Origin: an uncultured bacterium
GTDB taxonomy: Bacteria > Patescibacteriota > Minisyncoccia > Moranbacterales > GWC2-37-73
Direction: 5' to 3'
NCBI GenBank assembly: GCA_903824515.1
Contig: CAIJXA010000079.1
Location: forward strand, 1 to 36,266
DNA length: 36,266 nt
Shown: in pieces, positions 15,215-21,999 of the stretch
Layout: every line of letters begins with the position of its first letter
Position numbering within the stretch: the stretch's first letter is position 1
Translations under genes and position numbers: made by a program
The notes under the pieces: model-generated
Database searches by the model: none
The model's input: only the letters and a program-made list of their open reading frames with translations
What the model was told of the DNA's origin: nothing

Positions 15215-15775
15215 TTATACTCCTGATTTTCTTTGAAAAACTTTATTCAAGAAATTACCATCTGGCTGCTGTCCTTTCTTTGGAACTTCTTTTTTTATAG
15301 CAGCTTTCTTTGCAGGAACCTTACTGTCAGTTACAACCTCCGCATCCTTCACAGCTTCTGTCTTGGCCGCTTTTTTGCTAACCCTTTCTTTCTCTGCTCG
15401 TTCCTTTTCAAGTTGTTCTTTTGATTTACGGTTCTTTCCTTCAACTCTTTCTTCCAGCTCCAGATCAATCAGAGATGTTCTTTTCAAAATCAACGTTGCT
15501 CTTCCTTGAGCCCTTGGAAGCCATCGTTTCAAACTTGGTCCTCCGCCAACTTGGATGTTACTGACAAATAAATTATCTTTGTCTAATCCAAAATTGTTTT
15601 CACCGTTTGCAATGGCACTTCTCAGAAGTTTTTCGAGTGGATTGCTGGTCTTTTTAACAAGATTTTGCAACTGAATCAATGCTTGAGAGCAGTTCATCCC
15701 CACAATACTGCGAGTGACCAATCTGACCTTTCGAGGAGACATTCTTAAATTGTTGAGTGAAGCTTTAACTTTCAT
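15215..15775 (-). CDS. rplV: 50S ribosomal protein L22 with long charged tail
   Basis: The L22 core occupies residues 1-112 of 186: MKVKASLNNLRMSPRKVRLV at the start, and the tunnel-lining hairpin GGGPSLKRWLPRAQGRATLI. After residue 112 comes a tail of about 74 residues rich in Lys, Glu and Ala (KEQLEKERAEKERVSKKAAK, then KKAAIKKEVPKKGQQ), far beyond the usual length of about 110. The tail probably lies on the ribosome surface near the exit tunnel. This is inference. The frame opens at 15790, but the ATG at 15775 gives the family N terminus. Confidence 0.95.
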   Translation of the reverse strand: MKVKASLNNLRMSPRKVRLVTRSIVGMNCSQALIQLQNLVKKTSNPLEKLLRSAIANGENNFGLDKDNLFVSNIQVGGGPSLKRWLPRAQGRATLILKRTSLIDLELEERVEGKNRKSKEQLEKERAEKERVSKKAAKTEAVKDAEVVTDSKVPAKKAAIKKEVPKKGQQPDGNFLNKVFQRKSGV

Positions 15776-15785
15776 ATAATCATTA

Positions 15786-15862
15786 ATCATGGAACATGGA
15801 GCATGGAACGTGCGTCCCTTTGTATTCTGCTCTATGCTTTATGCTCTATGTTATGTGGTTTA
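15786..15862. repeat. Spacer inverted repeat, CATGGAAC family (copy b)
   Basis: CATGGAACATGGAGCATGGAAC-type words on the left face TATGCTTTATGCTCTATG words on the right, with 7-base periodicity in both arms. It lies between rpsS and rplV, and its relatives are at 1048 and 26633. Confidence 0.7.
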
Positions 15863-16207
15863 CTATTTTTTCTTTCCTGCTGCTGGCTCAGCCTTTGCTG
15901 CTTTTGCGGCATCTTGAGCTTTCTGTTTTGCTGCTGATTCTATTTCTTTCTGCATCTTACCTCCATGTCTGACAAATTTACGTGTTGGTGAAAATTCTCC
16001 AAGTCTATGTCCAACCGTTTCTTCCGTGATATAAACTGGTGTAAATTCTTTTCCATTGTGAACTCCAAAAGTAAAACCAATCATTTCAGGAGTAATGGTG
16101 CAAGCCCGAGCCCAAGTTTTAATTGTTCCTTGACCTGGCGTTGCGTTTAAAATTTTCTTGGTAACGCGCTCATCCACGTAAGGTCCTTTCTTTAAACTTC
16201 TTGACAT
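15863..16207 (-). CDS. rpsS: 30S ribosomal protein S19
   Basis: A 114-residue S19 of the 30S head. MSRSLKKGPYVDERVTKKIL, TWARACTITPEMIGFTFGVH, GHRLGEFSPTRKFVRHG are classic. Residues 88-114 add an Ala/Lys-rich tail (SAAKQKAQDAAKAAKAEPAA) beyond the usual length of about 92. It lies between rplB and rplV. Confidence 0.97.
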   Translation of the reverse strand: MSRSLKKGPYVDERVTKKILNATPGQGTIKTWARACTITPEMIGFTFGVHNGKEFTPVYITEETVGHRLGEFSPTRKFVRHGGKMQKEIESAAKQKAQDAAKAAKAEPAAGKKK

Positions 16208-16215
16208 ATTTTTTT

Positions 16216-16293
16216 ACCGATACGAATCTACGAATTAATTACAAATCTACGAAATTTTTCGAATGGGCGCTTTTGTGGTGCGCTTTTCGGATG
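16216..16293. repeat. CGAATCTACGAA-family spacer repeat, copy 3
   Basis: ACCGATACGAATCTACGAATT and ACAAATCTACGAAA words are followed by GGCGCTTTTGTGGTGCGC and TTTTCGGATGC. It matches copy 1 at 11587 in layout. It lies between rplB and rpsS. Confidence 0.75.
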
Positions 16294-17124
16294 CTATTTT
16301 TTGACTCTTCGTTTAACAATAAATTTATCACTATATCTTTTCTTCTTTCTGGTTTTCTTTCCTAAAGCAGGCTTACCCCATGGCGTTTTCGGATGCTTCA
16401 AGCCGATTCCTTGTCTTCCTTCTCCTCCTCCATGTGGATGATCGACAGGATTCATTGCTGATCCACGAACTTCTGGCCGCTTACCCTTCCATCTGTTTCT
16501 TCCAGCTTTTCCAAGTTTTTCAGCACTATGTTCAAAATTACTTACTTTTCCAATAGTTGCGTAGCATTCTTTACTAACCAACCTTATTTCATTAGATGAC
16601 ATTTTCAATTGAGCCATCTTTCCGTCAATAGCCATCAAAATTGCTCCTGAGCCTGCACTACGTGACAACTGACCTCCCTTTCCAACAACCAACTCAATGT
16701 TTGAAATAATGGTTCCTGAGGGAATATTTTTAAGGACAGTTCTGTTGCCTTTCTTGATTGGAGCATTTTCGCCAGAAACAATTTCCACTTCCTGCTTCAT
16801 ACCTTCTGATGCAAGCACGTATCGTTTATCTCCATCCTTGTATGATACCAACGCAATAAGAGCGCTCCTATTTGGATCTCTTTCAATTGCAATAATCTTT
16901 CCAGGAATATCAAATTTCTGCTGCTTAAAATCCACCAATCGATAACGTCTCTTGTGCCCGCCTCCCTGATGCCTGGTTGAAATTTTTCCATGGCTACGTC
17001 CGGCCTTTTGAGTCATTGGAGCAAGCAAGGATTTTTCAGGCTTTTTACTGGTAAGATCGTCCGGTTTTACAATCGACATATTTCGCCTTCCAGCTGTATT
17101 TTTTTTGTATACTTTAATTGCCAT
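16294..17124 (-). CDS. rplB: 50S ribosomal protein L2
   Basis: A 276-residue L2, the largest conserved 50S protein and needed for subunit joining and peptidyl transfer. GRSHGKISTRHQGGGHKRRY, the SH3-like middle, and the C-terminal RGSAMNPVDHPHGGGEGRQG (with the conserved histidine in HPHGGG) are intact. PWGKPALGKKTRKKKR ends the protein. Length is standard. A tandem TCAGTAA tract precedes the start codon. Confidence 0.98.
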   Translation of the reverse strand: MAIKVYKKNTAGRRNMSIVKPDDLTSKKPEKSLLAPMTQKAGRSHGKISTRHQGGGHKRRYRLVDFKQQKFDIPGKIIAIERDPNRSALIALVSYKDGDKRYVLASEGMKQEVEIVSGENAPIKKGNRTVLKNIPSGTIISNIELVVGKGGQLSRSAGSGAILMAIDGKMAQLKMSSNEIRLVSKECYATIGKVSNFEHSAEKLGKAGRNRWKGKRPEVRGSAMNPVDHPHGGGEGRQGIGLKHPKTPWGKPALGKKTRKKKRYSDKFIVKRRVKK

Positions 17125-17127
17125 AAT

Positions 17128-17163
17128 ATATCAGTAATCAGTAATCAGTAATCAGTAATCAAG
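17128..17163. repeat. Tandem TCAGTAA heptamers upstream of rplB
   Basis: Four to five consecutive 7-base repeats (TCAGTAA) sit immediately upstream of the rplB start. The rest of the spacer to 17237 has CTGATT and TTGATTA words that are partly complementary to the repeats. No ORF is visible. Confidence 0.75.
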
Positions 17164-17237
17164 TATTTAAATACTTTCACCGCTCATTGTATTCTGATTG
17201 TTTTATTGTCTCTTGTTTCTTGTCTATTGAATATTGA

Positions 17238-17621
17238 TTAGGCTCCTTGGAATAATTCAATCTTATCTCCCTCTTTCAAAGTCACAACCGCTTTTTTGAT
17301 TGCAGATTTACAGCCTTCAAATCTACCGTAAACTCTTTTCTTTGGAATAAAATTCAAAACCGCAACTTTCTGAACACTTACTCTATAAAAACCCTCGATT
17401 GCTTTCTTTACTTGCGCCTTAGTAGCATCTTGCGTAATCCTAAAAACATATTTATTCTCTGCAAGTCCAGCGTGTGATTTTTCAGTAATCCAAGGTTCCA
17501 CAAGAACGCGATAAGCAATATCAGCATTTTCAGCGGTTTGAGGAGCAGCCTTCTTAGCTACTTTTTTAACAACCACTTCTTTTTTTGAAACATTTTCTTT
17601 TTTCTCTTCTATTGCTGCCAT
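17238..17621 (-). CDS. rplW: 50S ribosomal protein L23 with charged N-terminal extension
   Basis: A 127-residue L23, which surrounds the exit tunnel and docks trigger factor, SRP and SecY. The core starts around residue 36 (YRVLVEPWITEKSH) and includes NKYVFRITQDATKAQVKKAI, VAVLNFIPKKRVYGRFEG and KKAVVTLKEGDKIELF. The first 35 residues are an extra Lys/Glu/Ala-rich extension, so the protein is longer than the usual 95-100. It lies between rplD and rplB. Confidence 0.96.
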   Translation of the reverse strand: MAAIEEKKENVSKKEVVVKKVAKKAAPQTAENADIAYRVLVEPWITEKSHAGLAENKYVFRITQDATKAQVKKAIEGFYRVSVQKVAVLNFIPKKRVYGRFEGCKSAIKKAVVTLKEGDKIELFQGA

Positions 17622-17641
17622 ATATTTAATAAATCTCTAAA

Positions 17642-18271
17642 TTATTTTACAAATTTTTCTTCCAAAAATGCAATCGATGCCTTACTTAAAAGCACATTCT
17701 TATTATTGAGCAAATCATATACATTCAAATCCTTTGTTTCAATATTTGTAATTTTAGGAATGTTTCGACTAGCAATTGCAAGTGCTCGTTCTCCCTCAGT
17801 AAATGAAACTAGTGTTTTCCCAGCCAGTTTAAGGTTTTTAATAACCTCAGCAAAAGCTTTAGTTTTCGCATCCTTAAGTTCAAGCACATCAACTGCTACT
17901 AGGGTTCCGCTTCGAAGTTTCTCGCTAAGCGCAATTCTTACTGCCTTTTGCTTCATTTTCTTGTTTACATCTCTTTTAAAATTCCTATCACTTGTTGGAC
18001 CAAAAGCAATTCCACCACCCTTCATTACAGGATTTCTCTTTTGTCCTTGCCTGGCACTTCCAGTTCCCTTTTGTTTGAAAGGTTTCTTGCCAGTTCCGGC
18101 AACTTCACTTTTATCCTTAGTGTTAGCAATTGAAAATCTTTGATTACCAGCAATCACCATAAAAACCTGGTGTAATAGTTCATCATTTGATTTCACAGCA
18201 AAAACCTCATCTGAGATAGTCAAATCCTCTATTTTTTTTCCTTCTAGATTGTGCAGGGCAATTGTAGCCAT
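17642..18271 (-). CDS. rplD: 50S ribosomal protein L4
   Basis: A 209-residue L4. The extended loop has GTGKKPFKQKGTGSARQGQK and KGGGIAFGPTSDRNFKRDVN, and the globular part has KMKQKAVRIALSEKLRSG. L4 is an autoregulator of the S10 operon in Escherichia coli. Here a candidate terminator-type leader stands before rplC rather than before rpsJ. Whether L4 acts on it is unknown. It follows rplC. Confidence 0.97.
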   Translation of the reverse strand: MATIALHNLEGKKIEDLTISDEVFAVKSNDELLHQVFMVIAGNQRFSIANTKDKSEVAGTGKKPFKQKGTGSARQGQKRNPVMKGGGIAFGPTSDRNFKRDVNKKMKQKAVRIALSEKLRSGTLVAVDVLELKDAKTKAFAEVIKNLKLAGKTLVSFTEGERALAIASRNIPKITNIETKDLNVYDLLNNKNVLLSKASIAFLEEKFVK

Positions 18272-18330
18272 AATATTCGCTTCGCTAAATTATAAATTTC
18301 AAATTTTAAATTTCAAATTATTGTATTTTT

Positions 18331-18891
18331 CTATCCGTGAACCTCAACGATTCTTCCAACAACTCCAGGCACCGAGCCAAGAACGCCAATGAGATTTTTT
18401 TCAATATTCAAATAAACAACTTTCACGTTCTTCACTGATTTCCTTTTTCCACCCATGCGTCCAGCCATTCTTTTTCCTTTGATAACATGCTGTGGTTGTT
18501 GAGCACCGATTGATCCAGGAGCTCGTAAATCATGCTTATGTCCATGCGAAGCAGGAGAACCAGCAAACCCATGACGCTTCACACCTCCCTGAAATCCCTT
18601 AGCTTTAGCGATACCACTAACTTTAACCAAATCTCCAATTGCAAAATTTTCAACGGTAACCTTATCACCAACTGCCAATGCCACTACATCTTCACTGCGA
18701 AATTCTTTCTTGTGAGTAACTTTTTTTGTCTTCTTAGTTGCAAGTTGAACAGCGCTATAGCCATCTCTCTGCGACGTTCTCACGATAGACACAGTGTTTG
18801 GCTCACATTCAATCAAGGTAATATTAAGAGCTCCCTGTTGCTGATCATACAGAGTTGTCATCCCCATTTTTTTTCCTAAAATATTTTTCAT
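18331..18891 (-). CDS. rplC: 50S ribosomal protein L3
   Basis: A 186-residue L3 near the peptidyl transferase centre. MKNILGKKMGMTTLYD is the family start. GIAKAKGFQGGVKRHGFAG, SHGHKHDLRAPGSIGAQQ and KRMAGRMGGKRKSVKNVKV cover the conserved core. It is shorter than the usual 205-210, mostly at the N-terminal barrel. The frame is open to 18957, but that region contains an intrinsic terminator hairpin and no L3-like sequence, so the ATG at 18891 is used. Confidence 0.96.
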   Translation of the reverse strand: MKNILGKKMGMTTLYDQQQGALNITLIECEPNTVSIVRTSQRDGYSAVQLATKKTKKVTHKKEFRSEDVVALAVGDKVTVENFAIGDLVKVSGIAKAKGFQGGVKRHGFAGSPASHGHKHDLRAPGSIGAQQPQHVIKGKRMAGRMGGKRKSVKNVKVVYLNIEKNLIGVLGSVPGVVGRIVEVHG

Positions 18892-18914
18892 ATCTGTAAT
18901 TATACTTATATTTC

Positions 18915-18940
18915 GAACAAAAAACTGGCTTCTCAGCCAG
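18915..18940 (-). terminator. Intrinsic terminator (attenuator) upstream of rplC
   Basis: On the coding strand CTGGCT-GAGA-AGCCAG (18940-18925) forms a 6-bp stem with a GNRA-type tetraloop, followed at once by six U (18924-18919) and then GUU. It ends about 25 nt before the rplC ATG. Placed inside the rpsJ-rplC junction it can only act as an attenuator or leader switch. Confidence 0.7.
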
Positions 18941-19005
18941 CATGGTCCGAGGAGCAATTCCTCGACTTAGCTAATTGAGTATCCAACTTTGCAGTAGGAC
19001 TTTAA
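18915..19005 (-). promoter_or_regulatory. Candidate ribosomal-protein leader RNA before rplC
   Basis: Upstream of the terminator a second hairpin CGAGGA/TCCTCG (18964-18948) is enclosed by GTCC/GGAC. CTCAATTAGC (18979-18970 on the coding strand) can pair with GCTGGCTGAG (18941-18932) at 9 of 10 positions counting wobbles. That would open the terminator stem. This is the layout of a terminator/antiterminator switch. The ligand or protein is unknown. Confidence 0.5.
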
Positions 19006-19102
19006 CTAGTTTTTTTCTTTTTTCTAACTTATCTATTTTAAATCAATTCTCAAATTTATGCAAGCCCCGACGATATTTACCATTCAAACATACCTACTAA
19101 TT

Positions 19103-19143
19103 TGTGATTCGTATGGTAGCTTTCGTAGTACGCCTTTTACATG
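19103..19143. repeat. Partial CGAATC/TTTCGTA repeat after rpsJ
   Basis: GTGATTCGTATGGTAGCTTTCG and TAGTACGCCTTTTACATGC resemble the right half of the repeats at 11587 and 16216. It follows the rpsJ stop codon directly. The remaining sequence between here and the rplC leader (19006-19102) is A/T-rich with no recognisable gene. Confidence 0.45.
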
Positions 19144-19476
19144 CTACATCTTTATTTCGATATCTACACCAGCTGGCAAATCAAGTCCGGTCAGACTTTC
19201 AATTGTCTTTGCTGTTGGATCCCAGATATCAACTAGACGCTTGTGAATCCTCATTTCATATTGCTCACGAGCATCCTTATGCACAAAAGTTGATTTGTTA
19301 ACAGTCACCTTGTGAATTTCTGTCGGAAGAGGAACTGGGCCAGTTATCCTAGCGCCCGTTCTTTCAGCAGTTTCAACAATTTTTCGCGCTGACTGATCAA
19401 TCACCTTATTGTCATAAGCTTTGATCTTAATTCTGATTCTTGTGGATTGTCCTGATTCTATTTTTTTCGAAGCCAT
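19144..19476 (-). CDS. rpsJ: 30S ribosomal protein S10
   Basis: A 110-residue S10 (NusE), which acts in the 30S head and in Nus-factor antitermination. TRIRIKIKAYDNKVIDQSAR, ARITGPVPLPTEIHKVTVNK, HKDAREQYEMRIHKRLVDI and LDLPAGVDIEIKM are all typical. It follows tuf by 93 bp, with a hairpin in the gap, and heads the S10 cluster. Confidence 0.97.
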   Translation of the reverse strand: MASKKIESGQSTRIRIKIKAYDNKVIDQSARKIVETAERTGARITGPVPLPTEIHKVTVNKSTFVHKDAREQYEMRIHKRLVDIWDPTAKTIESLTGLDLPAGVDIEIKM

Positions 19477-19529
19477 CTGGGTGGATTGAGATAAAAATTA
19501 CTATTTAAACTTTGTTCTAGGCAACACAG

Positions 19530-19553
19530 GTAGACATAATCGTTTATGTCTAC
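19530..19553. other. 10-bp perfect hairpin in the tuf-rpsJ spacer
   Basis: GTAGACATAA (19530-19539) and TTATGTCTAC (19544-19553) are exact reverse complements around a 4-nt loop. There is no T-tract after either arm, so this is more likely an RNA-processing or stability hairpin than a terminator. Confidence 0.6.
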
Positions 19554-19569
19554 ATAGTAAACTAAAACT

Positions 19570-20763
19570 TTATTTGATGATTTTTGTTGCTACACCAGCT
19601 CCAACAGTGCGTCCTCCTTCGCGAATAGCGAACCTCATTCCTTCCTCCATAGCTACTGGCGAAATCAATTTAACTGTCAGACTAATTGTATCTCCAGGCA
19701 TAACCATTTCGGTTCCCTCTGGAAGGATAACTTCCCCAGTTACATCAGTTGTTCGAATGTAAAATTGTGGTTTGTATCCCTTGAAGAATGGAGTGTGTCG
19801 TCCACCTTCTTCTTTGGTCAAAATATAAATCTCTCCTTCAAATTCTGTGTGTGGGGTAATTGAACCGGTCTTTGCAAGAACTTGTCCGCGTTCAACATCT
19901 TCCTTTTTGATTCCTCGCAAAAGTAGTCCTGCGTTGTCTCCAGCTTGTCCACGATCAAGTGATTTGTTGAACATTTCAATTCCTGTTACCACAGTTTTCA
20001 CTGTTGGGCGAAGACCAACTATTTCAACTTCTTCATTGATGTTGATTGTTCCTCGTTCAATTCTTCCAGTTACCACTGTTCCACGACCTTCAATTGAGAA
20101 GATATCTTCAATAGGCATAAGCAATGGTTTGTCAGTATCACGAACTGGATCAGGAATTTTTGCATCAAGCGCATCCATAAGGTCATAAATTGGTTTAGCA
20201 GCGGGATCATCAATAGACGTTGCCACAAGCGCCTTAGTAGCTGAACCTCGCACAACTGCTGCGTTGTCGCCATCAAACTCATATTTTGTCAAAAGTTCAC
20301 GAATTTCAGCTTCTACCAAATCAATCAATTCTGCATCATCAACCATATCAACCTTATTGATGAAAACTACGATTGCTGGCACTCCAACTTGCTTGGCAAG
20401 AAGAATGTGTTCGCGAGTCTGAGGCATAGGGCCATCAGTAGCACTTACCACGATAATAGATCCATCCATTTGAGCTGCACCAGTAATCATATTTTTGATA
20501 TAATCAGCATGACCTGGACAATCAACATGAGCGTAGTGACGAGCCTGGGTTTCATATTCACAATGTGAAGTTGCAATGGTGATTCCTCGTTCTCTTTCTT
20601 CTGGAGCATTGTCAATTTCATTTACACCTCTTTCTTTTGCAAAACCTTTCAAAGATTGGCAATGCAAAATAGCCGCGGTCAAAGTTGTCTTGCCGTGGTC
20701 AACGTGTCCAATTGTTCCAACGTTTACATGTGGTTTTGTGCGCTCAAATTTTGCTACTGCCAT
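19570..20763 (-). CDS. tuf: Elongation factor Tu
   Basis: A 397-residue translational GTPase delivering aminoacyl-tRNA to the ribosome. G1 GHVDHGKTTL (18-27), the switch I region EERERGITIATSHCEYE, G3 DCPGHADYI, G4 NKVDM and G5 GSATKAL are intact. Domain 2 has RGTVVTGRIERGTI, and domain 3 ends with EGGRTVGAGVATKII. It has its own TTGACA promoter and probably drives the S10 cluster by readthrough. A methyltransferase gene separates it from fusA, which is unusual. Confidence 0.98.
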   Translation of the reverse strand: MAVAKFERTKPHVNVGTIGHVDHGKTTLTAAILHCQSLKGFAKERGVNEIDNAPEERERGITIATSHCEYETQARHYAHVDCPGHADYIKNMITGAAQMDGSIIVVSATDGPMPQTREHILLAKQVGVPAIVVFINKVDMVDDAELIDLVEAEIRELLTKYEFDGDNAAVVRGSATKALVATSIDDPAAKPIYDLMDALDAKIPDPVRDTDKPLLMPIEDIFSIEGRGTVVTGRIERGTININEEVEIVGLRPTVKTVVTGIEMFNKSLDRGQAGDNAGLLLRGIKKEDVERGQVLAKTGSITPHTEFEGEIYILTKEEGGRHTPFFKGYKPQFYIRTTDVTGEVILPEGTEMVMPGDTISLTVKLISPVAMEEGMRFAIREGGRTVGAGVATKIIK

Positions 20764-20877
20764 ATTAATTTTTTCGCCTCTGCTTGGGGCTATTTTTGTC
20801 CCAAAACTGGCTGATACTTAAAGATTGTTTATTAATAAAAATTTTAACACGATATTCCAAAAAAAGCAATTAAAAAA
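20764..20877 (-). other. Long tuf 5' leader
   Basis: The predicted tuf transcript has an untranslated leader of about 135 nt. Near the start codon TTGGG and CCCAA can pair across an A-rich loop (about 20778-20805), and AGGCG lies about 10 nt before the ATG. No upstream ORF is evident. Confidence 0.45.
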
Positions 20878-20891
20878 TTCCTTTCAAGGAA
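20872..20891 (-). promoter_or_regulatory. Mini-hairpin with T6 tract in the tuf leader
   Basis: TTCCTT (20891-20886) pairs with AAGGAA (20883-20878) on the coding strand, and TTTTTT follows. It starts about 16 nt after the -10 box. It could be a weak promoter-proximal attenuator, comparable to the rpsL leader at 25517-25543. Confidence 0.45.
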
Positions 20892-20907
20892 AATCGAATA
20901 CTTGTTT

Positions 20908-20935
20908 ATTCTACACGATAAATAAATCCTGTCAA
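20908..20935 (-). promoter_or_regulatory. Sigma-70 promoter for tuf
   Basis: A consensus TTGACA -35 (20935-20930) is separated by 16 bp from TAGAAT (20913-20908, 5 of 6). It is the only strong promoter seen between fusA and rpsJ, so it probably serves tuf and the S10 cluster. Confidence 0.75.
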
Positions 20936-21120
20936 GAGCCGTGAATTAGCTTCTTAGTCATTAGCTTCTTAGCTTTTAGATTTGGCTTAAATAAGGGATT
21001 TATTTGATTTTTTCCTCACACAACCATTCTATGCAAAAATTCTTACCCTTAAGGGTTATTTCAAGCAATTTTATCTAAATTCATAATCTAGATAATATTT
21101 TTAAAAAATTGTGAGTTTTT
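20936..21120. other. Non-coding stretch between the tuf promoter and the methyltransferase
   Basis: This A/T-rich stretch holds two copies of TTAGCTTCTTAG (20946-20975) and no credible ORF. The palindromic CCTTAAGGGT lies near 21046. No convincing terminator for the methyltransferase gene was found. Confidence 0.5.
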
Positions 21121-21864
21121 TCAAAAATCTTTCGGGGTAAATGGGAGGCGGATTATTTTTGGCAAACTCTCATTTTTGACATCGGCTGACTTACGCATGC
21201 AAAAAATGAATTTCCCTGAAAACAAATTTGGCCAGAGGTTAAGCAGGGCAGCTCGCAAAAATGTTGGAGTAAGGCGCGTTGGAATCAAGCCCCCACCCAT
21301 AAAATTCAATTGCAATTGCTCAACCTGCCAATTGAACGATTGAAACATTTCTCCAAGATCTTTCAGACTAAAGAAACGAACATGTGAATAATCCCAGGAT
21401 TTCTGACCATACTGCACATTGTCCCAATGAACAATGCCTTTTCCAAAAAACATTCGCAGACGCTGCCTAAGATCAAAATGATTCGGCACCCCAAAAATTA
21501 GCAGGCCACCACTTTTCAAAACCAGTTCAGATTGCTTCAGGATATGCGTCGGGTTATAAAGATGTTCAGCAACATCAGTGCAAATGACCATATCGAAATA
21601 ATCTGGTGCTACCTTCCAAACCAGGGAGAGGTCTTGCTGAATATGGGTGTAACTATCCTTTTTTTCACTGGCAATTTGAGCATCGATTCCAACAACTTCA
21701 TGTCTAAGACCTACAAGATATTCGGCTAGCTTGCCATTTCCACATCCCACATCTAAGATCCTCAATTTTTCACCTTTTTTGAAATCATAAAAACGCCTAA
21801 TTTTTTCATAGGCGCTTTTTCCTGAAAAGGTGGCTCTATTTTCGTGAAACTGCATTTCATTCAT
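21121..21864 (-). CDS. Class I SAM-dependent methyltransferase
   Basis: A 247-residue Rossmann-fold methyltransferase. Motif I is RILDVGCGNGKLAEYL, the ribose-binding acidic residue is in EVVGIDAQ, and motif II/III sequence is DYFDMVICTDVAEHLYNP then KSGGLLIFGVPN. This resembles the Methyltransf_23/MetW-like group, whose substrates vary. The gene stands alone between fusA and tuf, behind the fusA terminator. TATAAT ends 8 nt before the ATG at 21864, so the mRNA may be leaderless, or translation may begin at the ATG at 21855. An in-frame TTG at 21873 overlaps the -10 box and is rejected. The substrate is unknown. Confidence 0.85.
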   Translation of the reverse strand: MNEMQFHENRATFSGKSAYEKIRRFYDFKKGEKLRILDVGCGNGKLAEYLVGLRHEVVGIDAQIASEKKDSYTHIQQDLSLVWKVAPDYFDMVICTDVAEHLYNPTHILKQSELVLKSGGLLIFGVPNHFDLRQRLRMFFGKGIVHWDNVQYGQKSWDYSHVRFFSLKDLGEMFQSFNWQVEQLQLNFMGGGLIPTRLTPTFLRAALLNLWPNLFSGKFIFCMRKSADVKNESLPKIIRLPFTPKDF

Positions 21865-21872
21865 ATGTTGCA

Positions 21873-21901
21873 ATTATACAAAGTTCCCAAAAATAACACA
21901 A
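21873..21901 (-). promoter_or_regulatory. Promoter for the methyltransferase gene
   Basis: A perfect TATAAT (21878-21873) follows TTGTGT (21901-21896) at 17 bp. The -35 is weak (3 of 6). The predicted start site falls on or next to the ATG at 21864. Confidence 0.6.
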
Positions 21902-21904
21902 CTA

Positions 21905-21932
21905 AAAAGCAGCCTCTCTCGAGGCTGCTTTT
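21905..21932 (-). terminator. Intrinsic terminator after fusA
   Basis: AAAAGCAGCCTC (21905-21916) and GAGGCTGCTTTT (21921-21932) form a perfect 12-bp stem with a TCTC loop and flanking A/T tracts, so it can work in both directions. It lies 67 nt after the fusA stop and separates the str operon from the methyltransferase. Confidence 0.88.
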
Positions 21933-21999
21933 AAAAAAGTGCATTTGAATTTCGTATTTTCCTGAGAAACTAAGAAGCTAACGCCTGGTAAGTTGCCCC

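Noticed and set aside
17706..18143. A 145-codon plus-strand frame opposite rplD
   Set aside because: Antisense shadow of L4. Its composition follows from the L4 codons.
18892..18957. N-terminal extension of L3 to 18957
   Set aside because: It would be read through the terminator hairpin, and L3 begins MKNILGKKMG at 18891.
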